DNA from: Acetilactobacillus jinshanensis
GTDB lineage: Bacteria > Bacillota > Bacilli > Lactobacillales > Lactobacillaceae
Reading direction: 5' to 3'
DNA: 64,000 nucleotides
Assembly (NCBI RefSeq): GCF_004359375.1
Contig: NZ_CP034726.1
Location: forward strand, 372,001 to 436,000
In this document: piece after piece, positions 36,671 to 46,515 of the stretch
Position numbering within the stretch: the first letter of the stretch is position 1
Layout of the letters: the number at the start of each line of letters is the position of its first letter
Notes under the pieces: generated by a model
Database searches by the model: none
The model's input: only the letters and a program-made list of their open reading frames with translations
What the model was told of the DNA's origin: nothing
Program-made: the position numbers and the translations under genes

Positions 36671-37846
36671 ATGGACCCAAAGCATTATTACAAGATTTTG
36701 GGCGTGCCGCATGATGCAACTCAAAGTCAAATTAACCATGCTTATCGTGAATTAGCTAAAAAATGGCATCCAGATATTAATCACTCTCCCGGCGCCGGTA
36801 AGAAATTTACTAAAATTAACCAGGCATATAGTGTCTTAGGTAATAAAAAGAAACGTCAGCAGTATGATCAGTTTGGATCAGAAGATGCTGGTGGCGGCTT
36901 TGGCGGAGCTGGCGGTTTTAATAACGCTGGTGGCTTCGGTCAAGGCTTTGGAGCCGGTGGCTTCAGTGATATCTTTAATGATTTCTTCGGTGGCGGTGCT
37001 AGAGCACATACGCAACGTCGAAATCCGAACGCACCGCAGCGTGGCCGTGATCTTCAATATTCGATGACCATCAGCTTTACCGATGCTGTGTTTGGTAAGA
37101 AGACTACGATTAGTTATAATCGTCAAGCAGAATGTCAAACTTGTCATGGGACGGGAGCCAAGCCGGGTACAAAACCCGTAACTTGTCCTCGATGCCATGG
37201 TACTGGCTACATTATTAGTGTTGCCAATACACCATTAGGTCAGATGCAGAGTCAGCGAACTTGTCCAGTTTGTAACGGAACCGGTCAGGAAATCAAAGAT
37301 AAGTGTTCGACCTGTGGCGGAACCGGTAAAGTAAGCCAGAGTCATGAAATTGAAGTTGATATTCCAGCTGGAATCGATAATGGTCAACAGATGCGTCTGC
37401 AAGGCCAAGGTGAAGCCGGAATTCATGGTGGATCCTATGGTGATCTATTCATTGTATTCCGTGTTAGACCAAGCAAGAACTTTAAGCGTCGTGGCTCAGA
37501 TATCTACTACCATAAGAACATTTCGTTCGCTCAGGCTGCGTTGGGCAGTCAGGTTAACGTCAAAGCTCTTGATAGTAAAAAGAAGAGTGAAGATGGTGAA
37601 GTTCAGTTGAACATTCCTGCTGGGACCCAGACTGATACGACCTTTAATTTACGTAATTTAGGTGTGCCATATATTCATGGCAGTTCTCGTGGTGATGAAA
37701 AAGTTACTGTTACCGTAACTACACCAAAGCACCTGAATAAGCGTCAAAAGGAAGCTATGCAGGCCTTTGCTGAAGCTAGTGGTGAAACTAACGACGGTAA
37801 AGGTGGTAGCTTTTTCGATAAAATGAAGGATGCCTTTAATAAATAA
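36671..37846 (+). CDS. dnaJ: Molecular chaperone DnaJ (Hsp40)
   Basis: A 391-residue type I J-protein. The J domain (about 5-70) has the HPD motif in KKWHPDINHS. A Gly/Phe-rich segment follows (about 78-115), then four zinc motifs: CQTCHGTG, CPRCHGTG, CPVCNGTG and CSTCGGTG, then the substrate domain. A TATAAT at 36638-36643 may be part of its own promoter, so it may be expressed separately from dnaK. Confidence 0.97.
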   Translation: MDPKHYYKILGVPHDATQSQINHAYRELAKKWHPDINHSPGAGKKFTKINQAYSVLGNKKKRQQYDQFGSEDAGGGFGGAGGFNNAGGFGQGFGAGGFSDIFNDFFGGGARAHTQRRNPNAPQRGRDLQYSMTISFTDAVFGKKTTISYNRQAECQTCHGTGAKPGTKPVTCPRCHGTGYIISVANTPLGQMQSQRTCPVCNGTGQEIKDKCSTCGGTGKVSQSHEIEVDIPAGIDNGQQMRLQGQGEAGIHGGSYGDLFIVFRVRPSKNFKRRGSDIYYHKNISFAQAALGSQVNVKALDSKKKSEDGEVQLNIPAGTQTDTTFNLRNLGVPYIHGSSRGDEKVTVTVTTPKHLNKRQKEAMQAFAEASGETNDGKGGSFFDKMKDAFNK

Positions 37847-37865
37847 AATGGTTTAACTGAATAAT

Positions 37866-37902
37866 AAAGAGTTGAGTTGGTTCAATTCGACTCTTTTTTT
37901 TT
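37866..37902 (+). terminator. dnaJ terminator
   Basis: A 13-bp stem with wobbles (37866-37878 with 37884-37896) and a long T-run. Confidence 0.85.
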
Positions 37903-37948
37903 GTTAAAATAGACTTAGAATAACATGTTGAAGAGGTCGAGAATAAAA

Positions 37949-39787
37949 ATGGATTTAAAAAAGATGCAGCAACGACAAAAATACATTCGTAACTTCTCAA
38001 TTGTTGCGCATATCGATCATGGCAAATCGACGTTAGCTGATCGAATTTTAGAATTAACTGATACCGTTGCTAAAAGAGATATGAAGAATCAAATATTAGA
38101 TAACATGCCCGTTGAACGTGAACGTGGAATCACCGTTAAATTAAATGCGGTCCAATTAACGTACCATGCTAAAGACGGTCATGATTATATTTTCCATTTG
38201 ATTGATACTCCCGGCCATGCTGATTTTTCTTATGAAGTATCGAGAAGCTTAGCGGCCTGTGAAGGGGCCATCTTAGTCGTCGATGCTTCTCAGGGTGTTG
38301 AAGCTCAGACGATTGCTAACGTTTACTTAGCAATTAAAGATAACTTAAAGATCATTCCTGATATTAACAAGATTGACTTACCGTCTGCTCAGCCTGAAAA
38401 GACGAAGAAAGAAATCGAAGACGTGATCGGGATTGATGCTTCTAACGCTGCGGAAACTAGTGCTAAGTATGGAACCGGAGTTCCTGATTTAATGGAAAAG
38501 ATCGTCCACGATATTCCTGCGCCAAAGGGTGACGTCGCCGGTCCGTTGAAGGCTTTAGTCTTCGATTCTGCTTACGATGATTACCGAGGCGTTGTTCTTA
38601 GCGTCCGCTTATATAGTGGCTACGTAAAAGTCGGCGACCGAATTCGGATGATGAACGGAAAACATGAATTTACCGTAACCGAAGTTGGTGTTAACTCACC
38701 AAAGCCGATTGCTAAGAAATACTTGATGGCTGGGGATGTTGGTTACATTACCGCCAGCATTAAGGATATTACCACGACCCGTGTTGGTGATACCGTTACG
38801 AAAGTTGACCGACCAGCTAAACATCCGTTACCAGGTTATAAAGAACGGAAACCGATGGTCTACGCTGGATTATACCCAACCAGTAACAGTAAATTCGAAG
38901 AATTGCGTGAATCACTTGAAAAATTAAAGTTAAACGATGCCGCTTTAGAATTTAAGCCGGAATCATCAAAGGCCTTAGGCTTTGGTTTCCGTTGTGGTTT
39001 CTTAGGCTTACTCCACATGAGTGTAGTTCAGGAACGCCTGGAACAAGAATTTAACATGAGCCTAATTACCACGGCACCATCAGTTACTTATAAAGCGATT
39101 CTAAATGATGGTAAAGTCAAGAAAGTCGAAAATCCGTATGATATGCCCGATCCTGGTACGACCAAGGAAATCGAAGAACCATACGTTAAGGTTACCGTTA
39201 TGACACCTAGTAAGTACATTGGTGCCGTTATGAAGTTATGTCAAGATCGCCGTGGTCAATATAAGACGATGCGGTACTTAGACAAATATCACGTTGACAT
39301 CGTTTACAGCATGCCATTAAGTGAAATTATTTATGATTTCTATGATCATTTAAAGTCTAAGACCCGTGGATATGCTTCTTACACTTATGAATTAGAAGGT
39401 TATAAGCCTAGTGATCTGGTTAAGATTGATATCTTACTAAATGGTGACAAAGTCGATGCGTTGAGTTTTATCTCCCATCGATCCTTTGCGTACAGCAGAA
39501 GCCGTGAAATGGTCACTAAGTTAAAGAAGTTAATTCCGCGGCAAAACTTTGAAATTCCGGTTCAGGCCGCAATTGGTGCCAAAATCATCGCTCGAGCCAC
39601 CATTAAGCCATACCGAAAAGATGTTACTGGTCCGTTATACGGTGGCGACCAGACCCGTAAAGATAAGCTACTTAAGAAGCAAAAAGAAGGTAAAAAGCGG
39701 ATGAAGGCCGTTGGTAAAGTTGTCATTCCGCAATCTGCTTTCATGGCTGTCTTCAAGACTGATGAAGCTGAACGAGGTGGTAAATAA
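37949..39787 (+). CDS. lepA: Elongation factor 4 (LepA)
   Basis: A 612-residue ribosomal GTPase. G1 [10 protein letters not shown]3 DTPGHADF and NKIDLPSA are present; the C-terminal unique domain includes [13 protein letters not shown] near the end. The ATG at 37949 gives the usual family start ([17 protein letters not shown]); an ATG 24 bases earlier is unlikely. It ends the conserved chaperone block; the wall-polymer genes begin 57 bases later. Confidence 0.96.
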   Translation: MDLKKMQQRQKYIRNFSIVAHIDHGKSTLADRILELTDTVAKRDMKNQILDNMPVERERGITVKLNAVQLTYHAKDGHDYIFHLIDTPGHADFSYEVSRSLAACEGAILVVDASQGVEAQTIANVYLAIKDNLKIIPDINKIDLPSAQPEKTKKEIEDVIGIDASNAAETSAKYGTGVPDLMEKIVHDIPAPKGDVAGPLKALVFDSAYDDYRGVVLSVRLYSGYVKVGDRIRMMNGKHEFTVTEVGVNSPKPIAKKYLMAGDVGYITASIKDITTTRVGDTVTKVDRPAKHPLPGYKERKPMVYAGLYPTSNSKFEELRESLEKLKLNDAALEFKPESSKALGFGFRCGFLGLLHMSVVQERLEQEFNMSLITTAPSVTYKAILNDGKVKKVENPYDMPDPGTTKEIEEPYVKVTVMTPSKYIGAVMKLCQDRRGQYKTMRYLDKYHVDIVYSMPLSEIIYDFYDHLKSKTRGYASYTYELEGYKPSDLVKIDILLNGDKVDALSFISHRSFAYSRSREMVTKLKKLIPRQNFEIPVQAAIGAKIIARATIKPYRKDVTGPLYGGDQTRKDKLLKKQKEGKKRMKAVGKVVIPQSAFMAVFKTDEAERGGK

Positions 39788-39844
39788 TTTATCCTAAGTT
39801 TGTTATTTATCATATGATTATCGTTAGATTTAAGGGTGAGAAAA

Positions 39845-40759
39845 GTGAAATTTCTTATTAACGTACTACCGAATAATATTTTTACTGAAGATAACGTTAG
39901 GCAATTTATTCTGAACATTGAGAGTCAGCATAATTCAAACGTAAGTTTAGTTTTCAAAAAGGTGCCATCTCTGACTTCATCGATCATTGATTTTATCAAG
40001 GCCTCTGATGTGGACACGTTAGTGGTTGATGATTATGCCGAGATTCACTTGGATAATAATCAGCAGAATTACTGGATCAATCTACACGTTACGGATTGTT
40101 TATTACCTAACGCTATTACCCAGTGGGAGCAAGTGATCGATCGTCACTCCAGCGATGTAATCGAGCTCACGTATTTACATAATGAAACGTCATTGATCAA
40201 GCAGACGGAAAAGGTTATTAACAAAATCAATCAAAAATACCCGGTTCGGTTGAATACCGTGAAAGCTGTACTTCATTTACCCCTTAACGTTCCGTTATTT
40301 AATCTGTCCTTGTCTTCTCAGTTATTAATTTTGTTAGGACTTCAGAATTATAAAGTTATGGACACCATTCAGCGTTATAGCGAATTAAACAACGTTTACC
40401 TAGGAACCAATTTCCTGATTCACTGTACACCGGTAATGGTTGCTGATTTTAAGAACGGCTTGATTAATACGCTAGTTAACGTGGTTATTAACCGACCTGA
40501 AATCGTCAAGATTAATTTACCAACGGTTATTCTTAGTCGCTTTAGTTTAAAGAACCGGATTGAATGGCTCTCAGAAGTAGGTAACGCAGCTAATTATATT
40601 GGTGATGCCGTGTTATTGAACCAGTACCAGAAATTCGTTAACGACCAGATCACTCACGTTAAAAAAGAGATCTTCCATTCCAAGAATTCTCGATTTATTA
40701 AGCATCATCTGATGTCTAAAGTCAGCCGAATCGGTAGGGTCTTATTACAGACTAAGTAA
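39845..40759 (+). CDS. Hypothetical protein at the head of the GT2/TagF-like cluster
   Basis: A 304-residue protein starting at a GTG 8 bases after AAGGGTGAG. The start MKFLINVLPNNIFTEDNVRQF resembles the beta-strand/helix opening of the two downstream GT2 domains, and there is a VVDDYAEIHLDN segment where a DXD motif might stand, but no clear catalytic motif. No membrane helix. It is 25 bases from the next gene, so it is in the same unit. It may be a degenerate GT2-like domain acting as a partner; this is inference only. Confidence 0.5.
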   Translation: MKFLINVLPNNIFTEDNVRQFILNIESQHNSNVSLVFKKVPSLTSSIIDFIKASDVDTLVVDDYAEIHLDNNQQNYWINLHVTDCLLPNAITQWEQVIDRHSSDVIELTYLHNETSLIKQTEKVINKINQKYPVRLNTVKAVLHLPLNVPLFNLSLSSQLLILLGLQNYKVMDTIQRYSELNNVYLGTNFLIHCTPVMVADFKNGLINTLVNVVINRPEIVKINLPTVILSRFSLKNRIEWLSEVGNAANYIGDAVLLNQYQKFVNDQITHVKKEIFHSKNSRFIKHHLMSKVSRIGRVLLQTK

Positions 40760-40784
40760 ATCGCATTAGAAAGAATGGTCGCCA

Positions 40785-43067
40785 TTGAAATACAGTATTA
40801 TTACGCCGTGTGGGCGTCATGATCTTAATCGAATTAAAGAACTTGCCCGTAATCTAGCAAAACAAAATAGTCATGATTTTGAATGGATCATTGCCTGTAA
40901 TCAATCATTAGAATTGCCATCCGTTGATTTTCCAGTTAAAATCGTTAAATTTCAGCCCAATACGGTTGGTGCTGCTAAAAATGAAGCCATGAAGATTGCT
41001 AAAGGCAAGTATCTATTTTTTATCGATGCAGATGATTATCTTGAGTCAGGAACCATTAACTTATTAAATCACATTGTTGGCGAATATTCGGACGACACGG
41101 TTTATGACGTCAACTGTTATCAGACGTACGAGCCTGAAAAATCTTCACAGATTGAAATGGCTAAAGAGTCATCTTTTAATGATGCGTTACCTGATTGGGG
41201 TGGCTCAAAGTATGATAAGCCTGAAGATCGATACTTTAATTTTGACGTGAAGAATAATGATATCGACACTCATTTTTCATTATGGCTTCAAAATCGGTAC
41301 TGGATTTATGATAAGGAATATCGATACACTGATTTAGATGATCAGTTGTTTTCACGTGGCAAAGTTATTTCAAAGCAGTTTATCGAGGATCATCATTTTC
41401 ATTTCAATGAAGATAACTCACTGTATCCAGATATTCAGTTCATGCTCTTAGTAACGGAATTTTCTGCTCAATTGATTAAATTAAGTGATTATCATTACAT
41501 TAAAATTAATCATAATGATCCAATTAATGATCCATCGTTAAGTCAGATACCTCGTAATGATCGTTGGCAGTTATGGGCTAACGCGGGATGCCGAGCATTA
41601 TTAAAATTAAACGATCAGACCCTGATGAACGTCTTTAGCAAGACCGTAATTAATAACATTAATACGTACTTCTATAAGAATTTAGTTACGAAAGATCAGT
41701 CAATTGGCAATAATGAGGTTCGAACGTTACTAGAGATTCAAAAGTTCTTACAGTTAATTGATCCGCGGACGTACAGTAACTTAAAACGAATTAATCAGAA
41801 AGTTCTTAACGCCATTAAGAGTGGTAATTTTAGTTCAGCTCGTCATTTAATGAAGGTCGTAATCGGCTTACGAAACGCTAATCAATTGGTTGTTAATCGT
41901 GGTCGTGGAATAACGAAGGATACTTATTTCACGTTATTTAAGCACGTTCCAGTCAATCCACACGTGATTCTATTTGAATCGTTCTTGGGCCGTAATTATT
42001 CTGACAGTCCTAAGTATATTTATCGATATCTTCAAAAGCATTACGGCAGTAAATATAAGTACGTGTGGATTGCTGATGCTGAGCATTTTGATCACATTAA
42101 ATCTAAATTAAAGTCTCAGCCTAACACCAAAGTTGTTCGCCGATTTGGCTTTCAATACATGTATTATCTAGCAACATCTAAGTATTTTGTGTTTAACATG
42201 CGGCAGCCAAAATGGTTTGTTAAACGACCTGGCATGCGGTTCATCGAAACTTGGCATGGGACGCCATTAAAGCATTTAGTATTTGATATGGATAATGTTG
42301 CTAGTGCATCGCACTTGTATAAACAGACGTTTTATTATCAATCTCGTCAATGGGATCATTTAGTAACGGCTAATCAGTATTCGTATAATATTTTCCATCG
42401 GGCCTTCATGTATCCTAAAGATAAGATGTTGAAGTCCGGGTATCCCCGAAACGATATCTTAAACAGTCCACGAAGAGATCAGATCGCTAAACACATTAAG
42501 CAAAAGCTAGGCATTCCATTAAATAAGAAGGTCATTTTATATGCCCCGACGTGGCGTGATGATCAATTCTATGGCCCTGGACAGTATAAGTTTAAGTTGC
42601 ACCTAAACTTAGCGGAATTAAAGAAACATTTAAGTGATCAATACGTTTTAATCTTGAGAACGCATTACTTTATCGCCAATCATATTGATACATCCCAATT
42701 TGGTGATTTCGTCTTTAACGAATCTGATTATGATGATATCGCCGAATTGTATTTGATTTCCGACATTTTAATTACCGATTATTCAAGTGTCTTCTTTGAT
42801 TACGCCATTTTGAAACGACCAATTTTGTATTACGTATATGATTATGATGACTATGCTGATGTTCTGCGTGGCTTCTATCTCAATATGAAGAAAGATTTAC
42901 CGGGCCCGTTGTTAAAGACCAGTAAAAGCGTTCTAAACGCGATTGAAAATATTGATGAAGTTAAGTCAAAATATCATGATCGTTATGTCCAGTTTAATCA
43001 TCGCTTTAATACGTGGGATGACGGTCATGCCTCGGCTCGTGTAGCTCATGCCTTGTTGAAATCTTGA
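40785..43067 (+). CDS. GT2 / CDP-glycerol glycerophosphotransferase fusion, copy 1
   Basis: A 760-residue bifunctional wall-polymer enzyme. Residues 1-~240 form a GT2-like domain with FFIDADDYLES (metal DXD). From about 394 a CDP-glycerol glycerophosphotransferase domain shows ILFESFLGRNYSDSPKYIY, ETWHGTPLKHL, GYPRNDIL, ILYAPTWRDDQF, RTHYF and ITDYSSVFFDY, as in TagF/TarL-type polymerases. It would transfer glycerol-phosphate or ribitol-like units onto a growing teichoic-type polymer at the membrane. TTG start; SD weak. It is a close paralogue of the next gene. Confidence 0.85.
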   Translation: MKYSIITPCGRHDLNRIKELARNLAKQNSHDFEWIIACNQSLELPSVDFPVKIVKFQPNTVGAAKNEAMKIAKGKYLFFIDADDYLESGTINLLNHIVGEYSDDTVYDVNCYQTYEPEKSSQIEMAKESSFNDALPDWGGSKYDKPEDRYFNFDVKNNDIDTHFSLWLQNRYWIYDKEYRYTDLDDQLFSRGKVISKQFIEDHHFHFNEDNSLYPDIQFMLLVTEFSAQLIKLSDYHYIKINHNDPINDPSLSQIPRNDRWQLWANAGCRALLKLNDQTLMNVFSKTVINNINTYFYKNLVTKDQSIGNNEVRTLLEIQKFLQLIDPRTYSNLKRINQKVLNAIKSGNFSSARHLMKVVIGLRNANQLVVNRGRGITKDTYFTLFKHVPVNPHVILFESFLGRNYSDSPKYIYRYLQKHYGSKYKYVWIADAEHFDHIKSKLKSQPNTKVVRRFGFQYMYYLATSKYFVFNMRQPKWFVKRPGMRFIETWHGTPLKHLVFDMDNVASASHLYKQTFYYQSRQWDHLVTANQYSYNIFHRAFMYPKDKMLKSGYPRNDILNSPRRDQIAKHIKQKLGIPLNKKVILYAPTWRDDQFYGPGQYKFKLHLNLAELKKHLSDQYVLILRTHYFIANHIDTSQFGDFVFNESDYDDIAELYLISDILITDYSSVFFDYAILKRPILYYVYDYDDYADVLRGFYLNMKKDLPGPLLKTSKSVLNAIENIDEVKSKYHDRYVQFNHRFNTWDDGHASARVAHALLKS

Positions 43068-43089
43068 TTAGAGTAAAAGGAAACGTCAA

Positions 43090-45393
43090 ATGAAGTTTAG
43101 TATTATCACCGCAAGTAGTCGACGTGATTCTCGGCGATTACTCGATTTAGAAAGTAATTTAGAAGCTCAGAGTGATCATGATTTTGAGTGGATAATTGCG
43201 TGCAATCAGTCGAACCTTGATTTACATTCGACTAATTTTAAAATTAAACAGGTTCATTTCTCACCAGATACATTGGGAGCCGCTTTAAATCAAGCTGTTA
43301 AAGCAGCTAGTGGTGAAGATTTGATCTTTGTTGACGTTGATGATTACATGACTCTAGACGCTATCAAAGATTTAGATGCGATGTCTAACCAGTTAGACAA
43401 TCATACGATCATTGACCTAAATACCTATGATACTTATGAACCTAAGAACATTTTTATAAATTCAATTCAGAAAAATAATTCTAGCGAAGATGCACTTCCG
43501 CAGACTCCGTATAAAATCAATAATTTTCATCCGGTTTATCGTGAATTTAGTTATGCTAACGTTCCGTTAAATAACTTGAACGATTATCCTGACTACCAGA
43601 CCTGGTTAAAAGACAAATATTGGATTTATGAAGGTACGGATTTATATAGTCAGATGAAACCGACGTTGATGATGGCCGGGAAAGTTATCCCGGCATCAAT
43701 GATTAAGACTACTGGTGCCCAGTTTGATCCGTATAATCACTTGTATCCGAACGTTAATTTTATGATCCTAATCCTTTTACAAACGGATCGAATCTTAAAA
43801 TTAAGTGATTATCACTATGTCTTAGTAGGTCATAACGATCCAATTAACGATCCATCATTGTGTCAGATTAACTCGTCACACCGTTGGTCAGAGTGGTTAA
43901 ACGCTTGCCTGACGTCGATTCAGATTTTAAACCACAGTAATAACTATCAGTTAAAGCGGGCCTTTAGTCAGTTCACCATCATTTATCTTCACCGTTACTT
44001 TTATAAAGCCATTGCGATGGACTTACATTCGGTTGGCTCGATTCATCATGATTTTAAGTTGCTCCAGCATTATTTGACTGAATTAGATGATGCCGCTTAT
44101 GAACCGATTAATCCGTTGAGTAAGCATATTTTAACTAATATTGAAAATGGTCACTTTAATCTGGCTCGCCGTAAGATGTCATTATTGGTTGCCAGTCGTG
44201 ATGTTCGTAGCTTTATCAAAGATGATAACCAAACGGCAATTTACGAATCATATCGTTTACTTCTTCGTCATTTGCCAGTTAATCCGAAGGTTATTATTTA
44301 TGAATCATTTATTGGTCGAAGCTATGCTGATAATCCGAAGTACATTTATCTATATATTCAGAAGCACTATCCAAATCAATTTATTCATGTCTGGATCGCT
44401 GATGATGAAAACTATGACAAGATCAAACGTGAATTAAAGACTGAACCAAACACGATCGTGGTTCGTAAATTCGGTTTTGAATACATGTATTACTTAGCTA
44501 CGTCTAAGTATCAGATCTTCAACATGCGTCAGCCACGGTGGTTCATTAAGCGACCTGGAACAACGTTTATTGAAACCTGGCATGGAACACCGTTAAAGCA
44601 CTTGGTATTTGATGAAGATAATATTGCTAACGCACCGTTATATAAAAAGGGCTTCTATTATCAAACCAAGCAATGGGATCACCTATTAACTGATAATGAA
44701 TTTTCATATAACGTCTTTAGTCATGCCTTTATGTATCCAAAGAACAAGATGTTAAAGACCGGTTACCCACGAAACGATATCTTAAGTAATCCACATCGTG
44801 ATCGAATCGCTCGTGAGGTCAAGTTGAAGTTAGGGATTCCGCTAGATAAGAAAGTAATCTTATATGCACCAACTTGGCGTGACGATCAGTATCTAGGCGC
44901 TGGTAAGTATAACTTCCAGTTAAAGTTAAATATTGGCAAGATGAAACGAGTCTTAGGTGACCGCTACGTTCTGGTTCTACGTACTCATTACTTCGTTACC
45001 AACCATTTGAACCTAGCTAACTATGGCAATTTCGTCTTTAACGAATCGGGCTATGATGATATTTCAGAATTATACTTGATTGCTGATTTATTGATCACCG
45101 ATTACTCAAGCGTCTTCTTTGATTACGCCAACTTGAAGCGACCGATTTTATACTTTGCTTATGACTATGATCGATACGCCGGTGTCCTGAGAGGATTTTA
45201 CCTGAATATGCAGAAAGATCTACCTGGACCGATTTTAAAGACCAGTGATCAGGTCTTATCCGCAATTTTACACATTGGCCAGGTTAAAGCTAAGTACCAT
45301 GATCGTTACCAGAAGTTTAACAAACGGTTTAATTCCTGGGATGACGGTCATGCTGCTAAGCGAGTCGTCGACGTGATTTTAAATCATAAATAA
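43090..45393 (+). CDS. GT2 / CDP-glycerol glycerophosphotransferase fusion, copy 2
   Basis: A 767-residue paralogue of the preceding gene with the same order: GT2-like domain with VDVDDYMT (DXD kept), then from about 400 the transferase domain with IYESFIGRSYADNPKYIY, ETWHGTPLKHL, GYPRNDIL, APTWRDDQY, LRTHYF and TDYSSVFFDY. The C-terminal halves of the two copies are much more alike than the N-terminal halves, fitting duplication followed by divergence of donor or acceptor choice. AAAGGAAA precedes the ATG. A terminator follows. Confidence 0.85.
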   Translation: MKFSIITASSRRDSRRLLDLESNLEAQSDHDFEWIIACNQSNLDLHSTNFKIKQVHFSPDTLGAALNQAVKAASGEDLIFVDVDDYMTLDAIKDLDAMSNQLDNHTIIDLNTYDTYEPKNIFINSIQKNNSSEDALPQTPYKINNFHPVYREFSYANVPLNNLNDYPDYQTWLKDKYWIYEGTDLYSQMKPTLMMAGKVIPASMIKTTGAQFDPYNHLYPNVNFMILILLQTDRILKLSDYHYVLVGHNDPINDPSLCQINSSHRWSEWLNACLTSIQILNHSNNYQLKRAFSQFTIIYLHRYFYKAIAMDLHSVGSIHHDFKLLQHYLTELDDAAYEPINPLSKHILTNIENGHFNLARRKMSLLVASRDVRSFIKDDNQTAIYESYRLLLRHLPVNPKVIIYESFIGRSYADNPKYIYLYIQKHYPNQFIHVWIADDENYDKIKRELKTEPNTIVVRKFGFEYMYYLATSKYQIFNMRQPRWFIKRPGTTFIETWHGTPLKHLVFDEDNIANAPLYKKGFYYQTKQWDHLLTDNEFSYNVFSHAFMYPKNKMLKTGYPRNDILSNPHRDRIAREVKLKLGIPLDKKVILYAPTWRDDQYLGAGKYNFQLKLNIGKMKRVLGDRYVLVLRTHYFVTNHLNLANYGNFVFNESGYDDISELYLIADLLITDYSSVFFDYANLKRPILYFAYDYDRYAGVLRGFYLNMQKDLPGPILKTSDQVLSAILHIGQVKAKYHDRYQKFNKRFNSWDDGHAAKRVVDVILNHK

Positions 45394-45409
45394 TTCAAGA
45401 TTTTGATTG

Positions 45410-45443
45410 AACGGGATGAATTAGTTTTCATCCCGTTTCGTTT
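45410..45443 (+). terminator. Terminator after the GT2 fusion pair
   Basis: A 10-bp perfect stem (45410-45419 with 45428-45437), then TCGTTTTA. Confidence 0.8.
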
Positions 45444-45451
45444 TAGAATTA

Positions 45452-45466
45452 GTGTAATCGTTTACA
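45452..45466. promoter_or_regulatory. cre-like / LacI-family operator
   Basis: TGTAATCGTTTACA (45453-45466) is a near-palindrome centred on CG and fits the catabolite responsive element pattern except its first base. A LacI-family gene lies 1.1 kb away on the other strand; either CcpA or that protein could bind. Confidence 0.55.
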
Positions 45467-45693
45467 TTTGTTTCATGACGACAGCATAATATCGTTAAGA
45501 GACCCATTGCAATAGGGTTCTGGATTTGGGCATGGTGATAAACATAAAATTTAAATAAATATCGATATGTCAAATATAACCCTTTAAAAGACGGGGTGGG
45601 TTCCTTATAATACTAAATGTTATCGATTTCACTAAATCGACAACGCAAATTTAGATTAATTTTATTAATGCTTAAAGGTGGCTAGTCATAATT
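45467..45693 (+). other. Intergenic leader before the YczE-like gene
   Basis: About 230 bases without a gene. It holds a possible promoter (TTTAAA at 45583-45588, 17 bases, TATAAT at 45606-45611) and a short imperfect inverted repeat CCC-ATTGCAAT-A-GGG near 45505-45520. I see no recognisable riboswitch. Confidence 0.45.
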
Positions 45694-46436
45694 ATGGAGA
45701 GTACTAAACCAAAACGTACAATTTCAATGACTACAGCAATTACTTATTTTGTGGTTTCATTAATTTTTAATTCTGCGGGTAACGTTTTAACGTTAGTCAG
45801 CAGTGCTAAGATCCATGTTAAGATCTTAGGATCTGCTTACTGGACCGCTGCTGAAAATAATTTCGGCTTTGCGTTCCATTGGAGCTTATTCTGGGCTTTC
45901 TTAGGCTTAGGTTTATTAACGACCATGCTTAACTTTATTTTAATTGGTCATTGGAGCTGGAGCCGTTTAATCGGGAACTTAATTTTCTTAATTCCGTTCT
46001 CATCATTAATTCAATTTTTTGATGGCGTATTTAGCAATTATTTCCCGGCAACCAGTAGTATCTTAGGAACTATCGTTTATGTCTTTGTTAACTTCTTAGG
46101 TGTAACGTTTATTGCGGTTGCGATTTCGATTTATCAGCGTGTCAATCTAGCATTGCATCCAGCCGATGATCTTATGCAGATCCTGCGTTTTAAGTATTTT
46201 GACGGTAGTGCTGCAAAAGCAATGTGGTGCTCATACATTCCACCGACTTTAATTGCTATTGCTGCAGTTGTTATGGATGGTATTTTCCAGGGCAGTTTCT
46301 TAACGGACTAGCTAACTTTGGACTTGGTACTGTCTTCGCATTCTTATTCCAGGGTGGTATTACCGGTTGGTCCGATAAACATATCTTCCCTAGTTTAAAG
46401 CATCAGGCACTTGATGTTGGTAAAATTGAAGATTAA
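45694..46436 (+). pseudogene. YczE/YitT-like membrane protein, frameshifted
   Basis: The first frame encodes 205 residues with about five to six membrane helices and ends at a TAG near 46311. The expected C-terminal part (GQFLNGLANFGLGTVFAFLFQGGITGW...) continues without a break in the -1 frame to 46436. The switch falls at a GGG in the sequence near 46290 and would be repaired by one extra G. General topology and the PADDLMQ segment resemble YczE/YitT membrane proteins; the assignment is tentative. It may be a real 1-base deletion or a sequencing error. A good AAAGGTGG precedes the ATG. Confidence 0.65.
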
Positions 46437-46460
46437 TTAAAGATTAAAATCATAAATAAA

Positions 46461-46495
46461 AAAGGAGCACTTCAAATTTTGAAGCGCTCTTTTTG
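46461..46495. terminator. Terminator between YczE-like gene and lacI-type gene
   Basis: A 12-bp stem with one mismatch (46465-46476 with 46478-46489) flanked by A-run and T-run. It can serve both convergent genes. Confidence 0.8.
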
Positions 46496-46515
46496 TATGG
46501 CTTTAGTATGGTTAA

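Noticed and set aside
36864-37610. Alternate-frame open frames inside dnaJ
   Set aside because: They are shadows of the Gly-rich and zinc-repeat coding region with no independent start signals.
45467-45693. Riboswitch upstream of the YczE-like gene
   Set aside because: I looked for SAM, preQ1, THF, glycine and T-box signatures and found none.
46280-46312. Programmed -1 frameshift in the membrane protein gene
   Set aside because: No X XXY YYZ slippery heptamer or obvious downstream pseudoknot is seen; a missing G is simpler.
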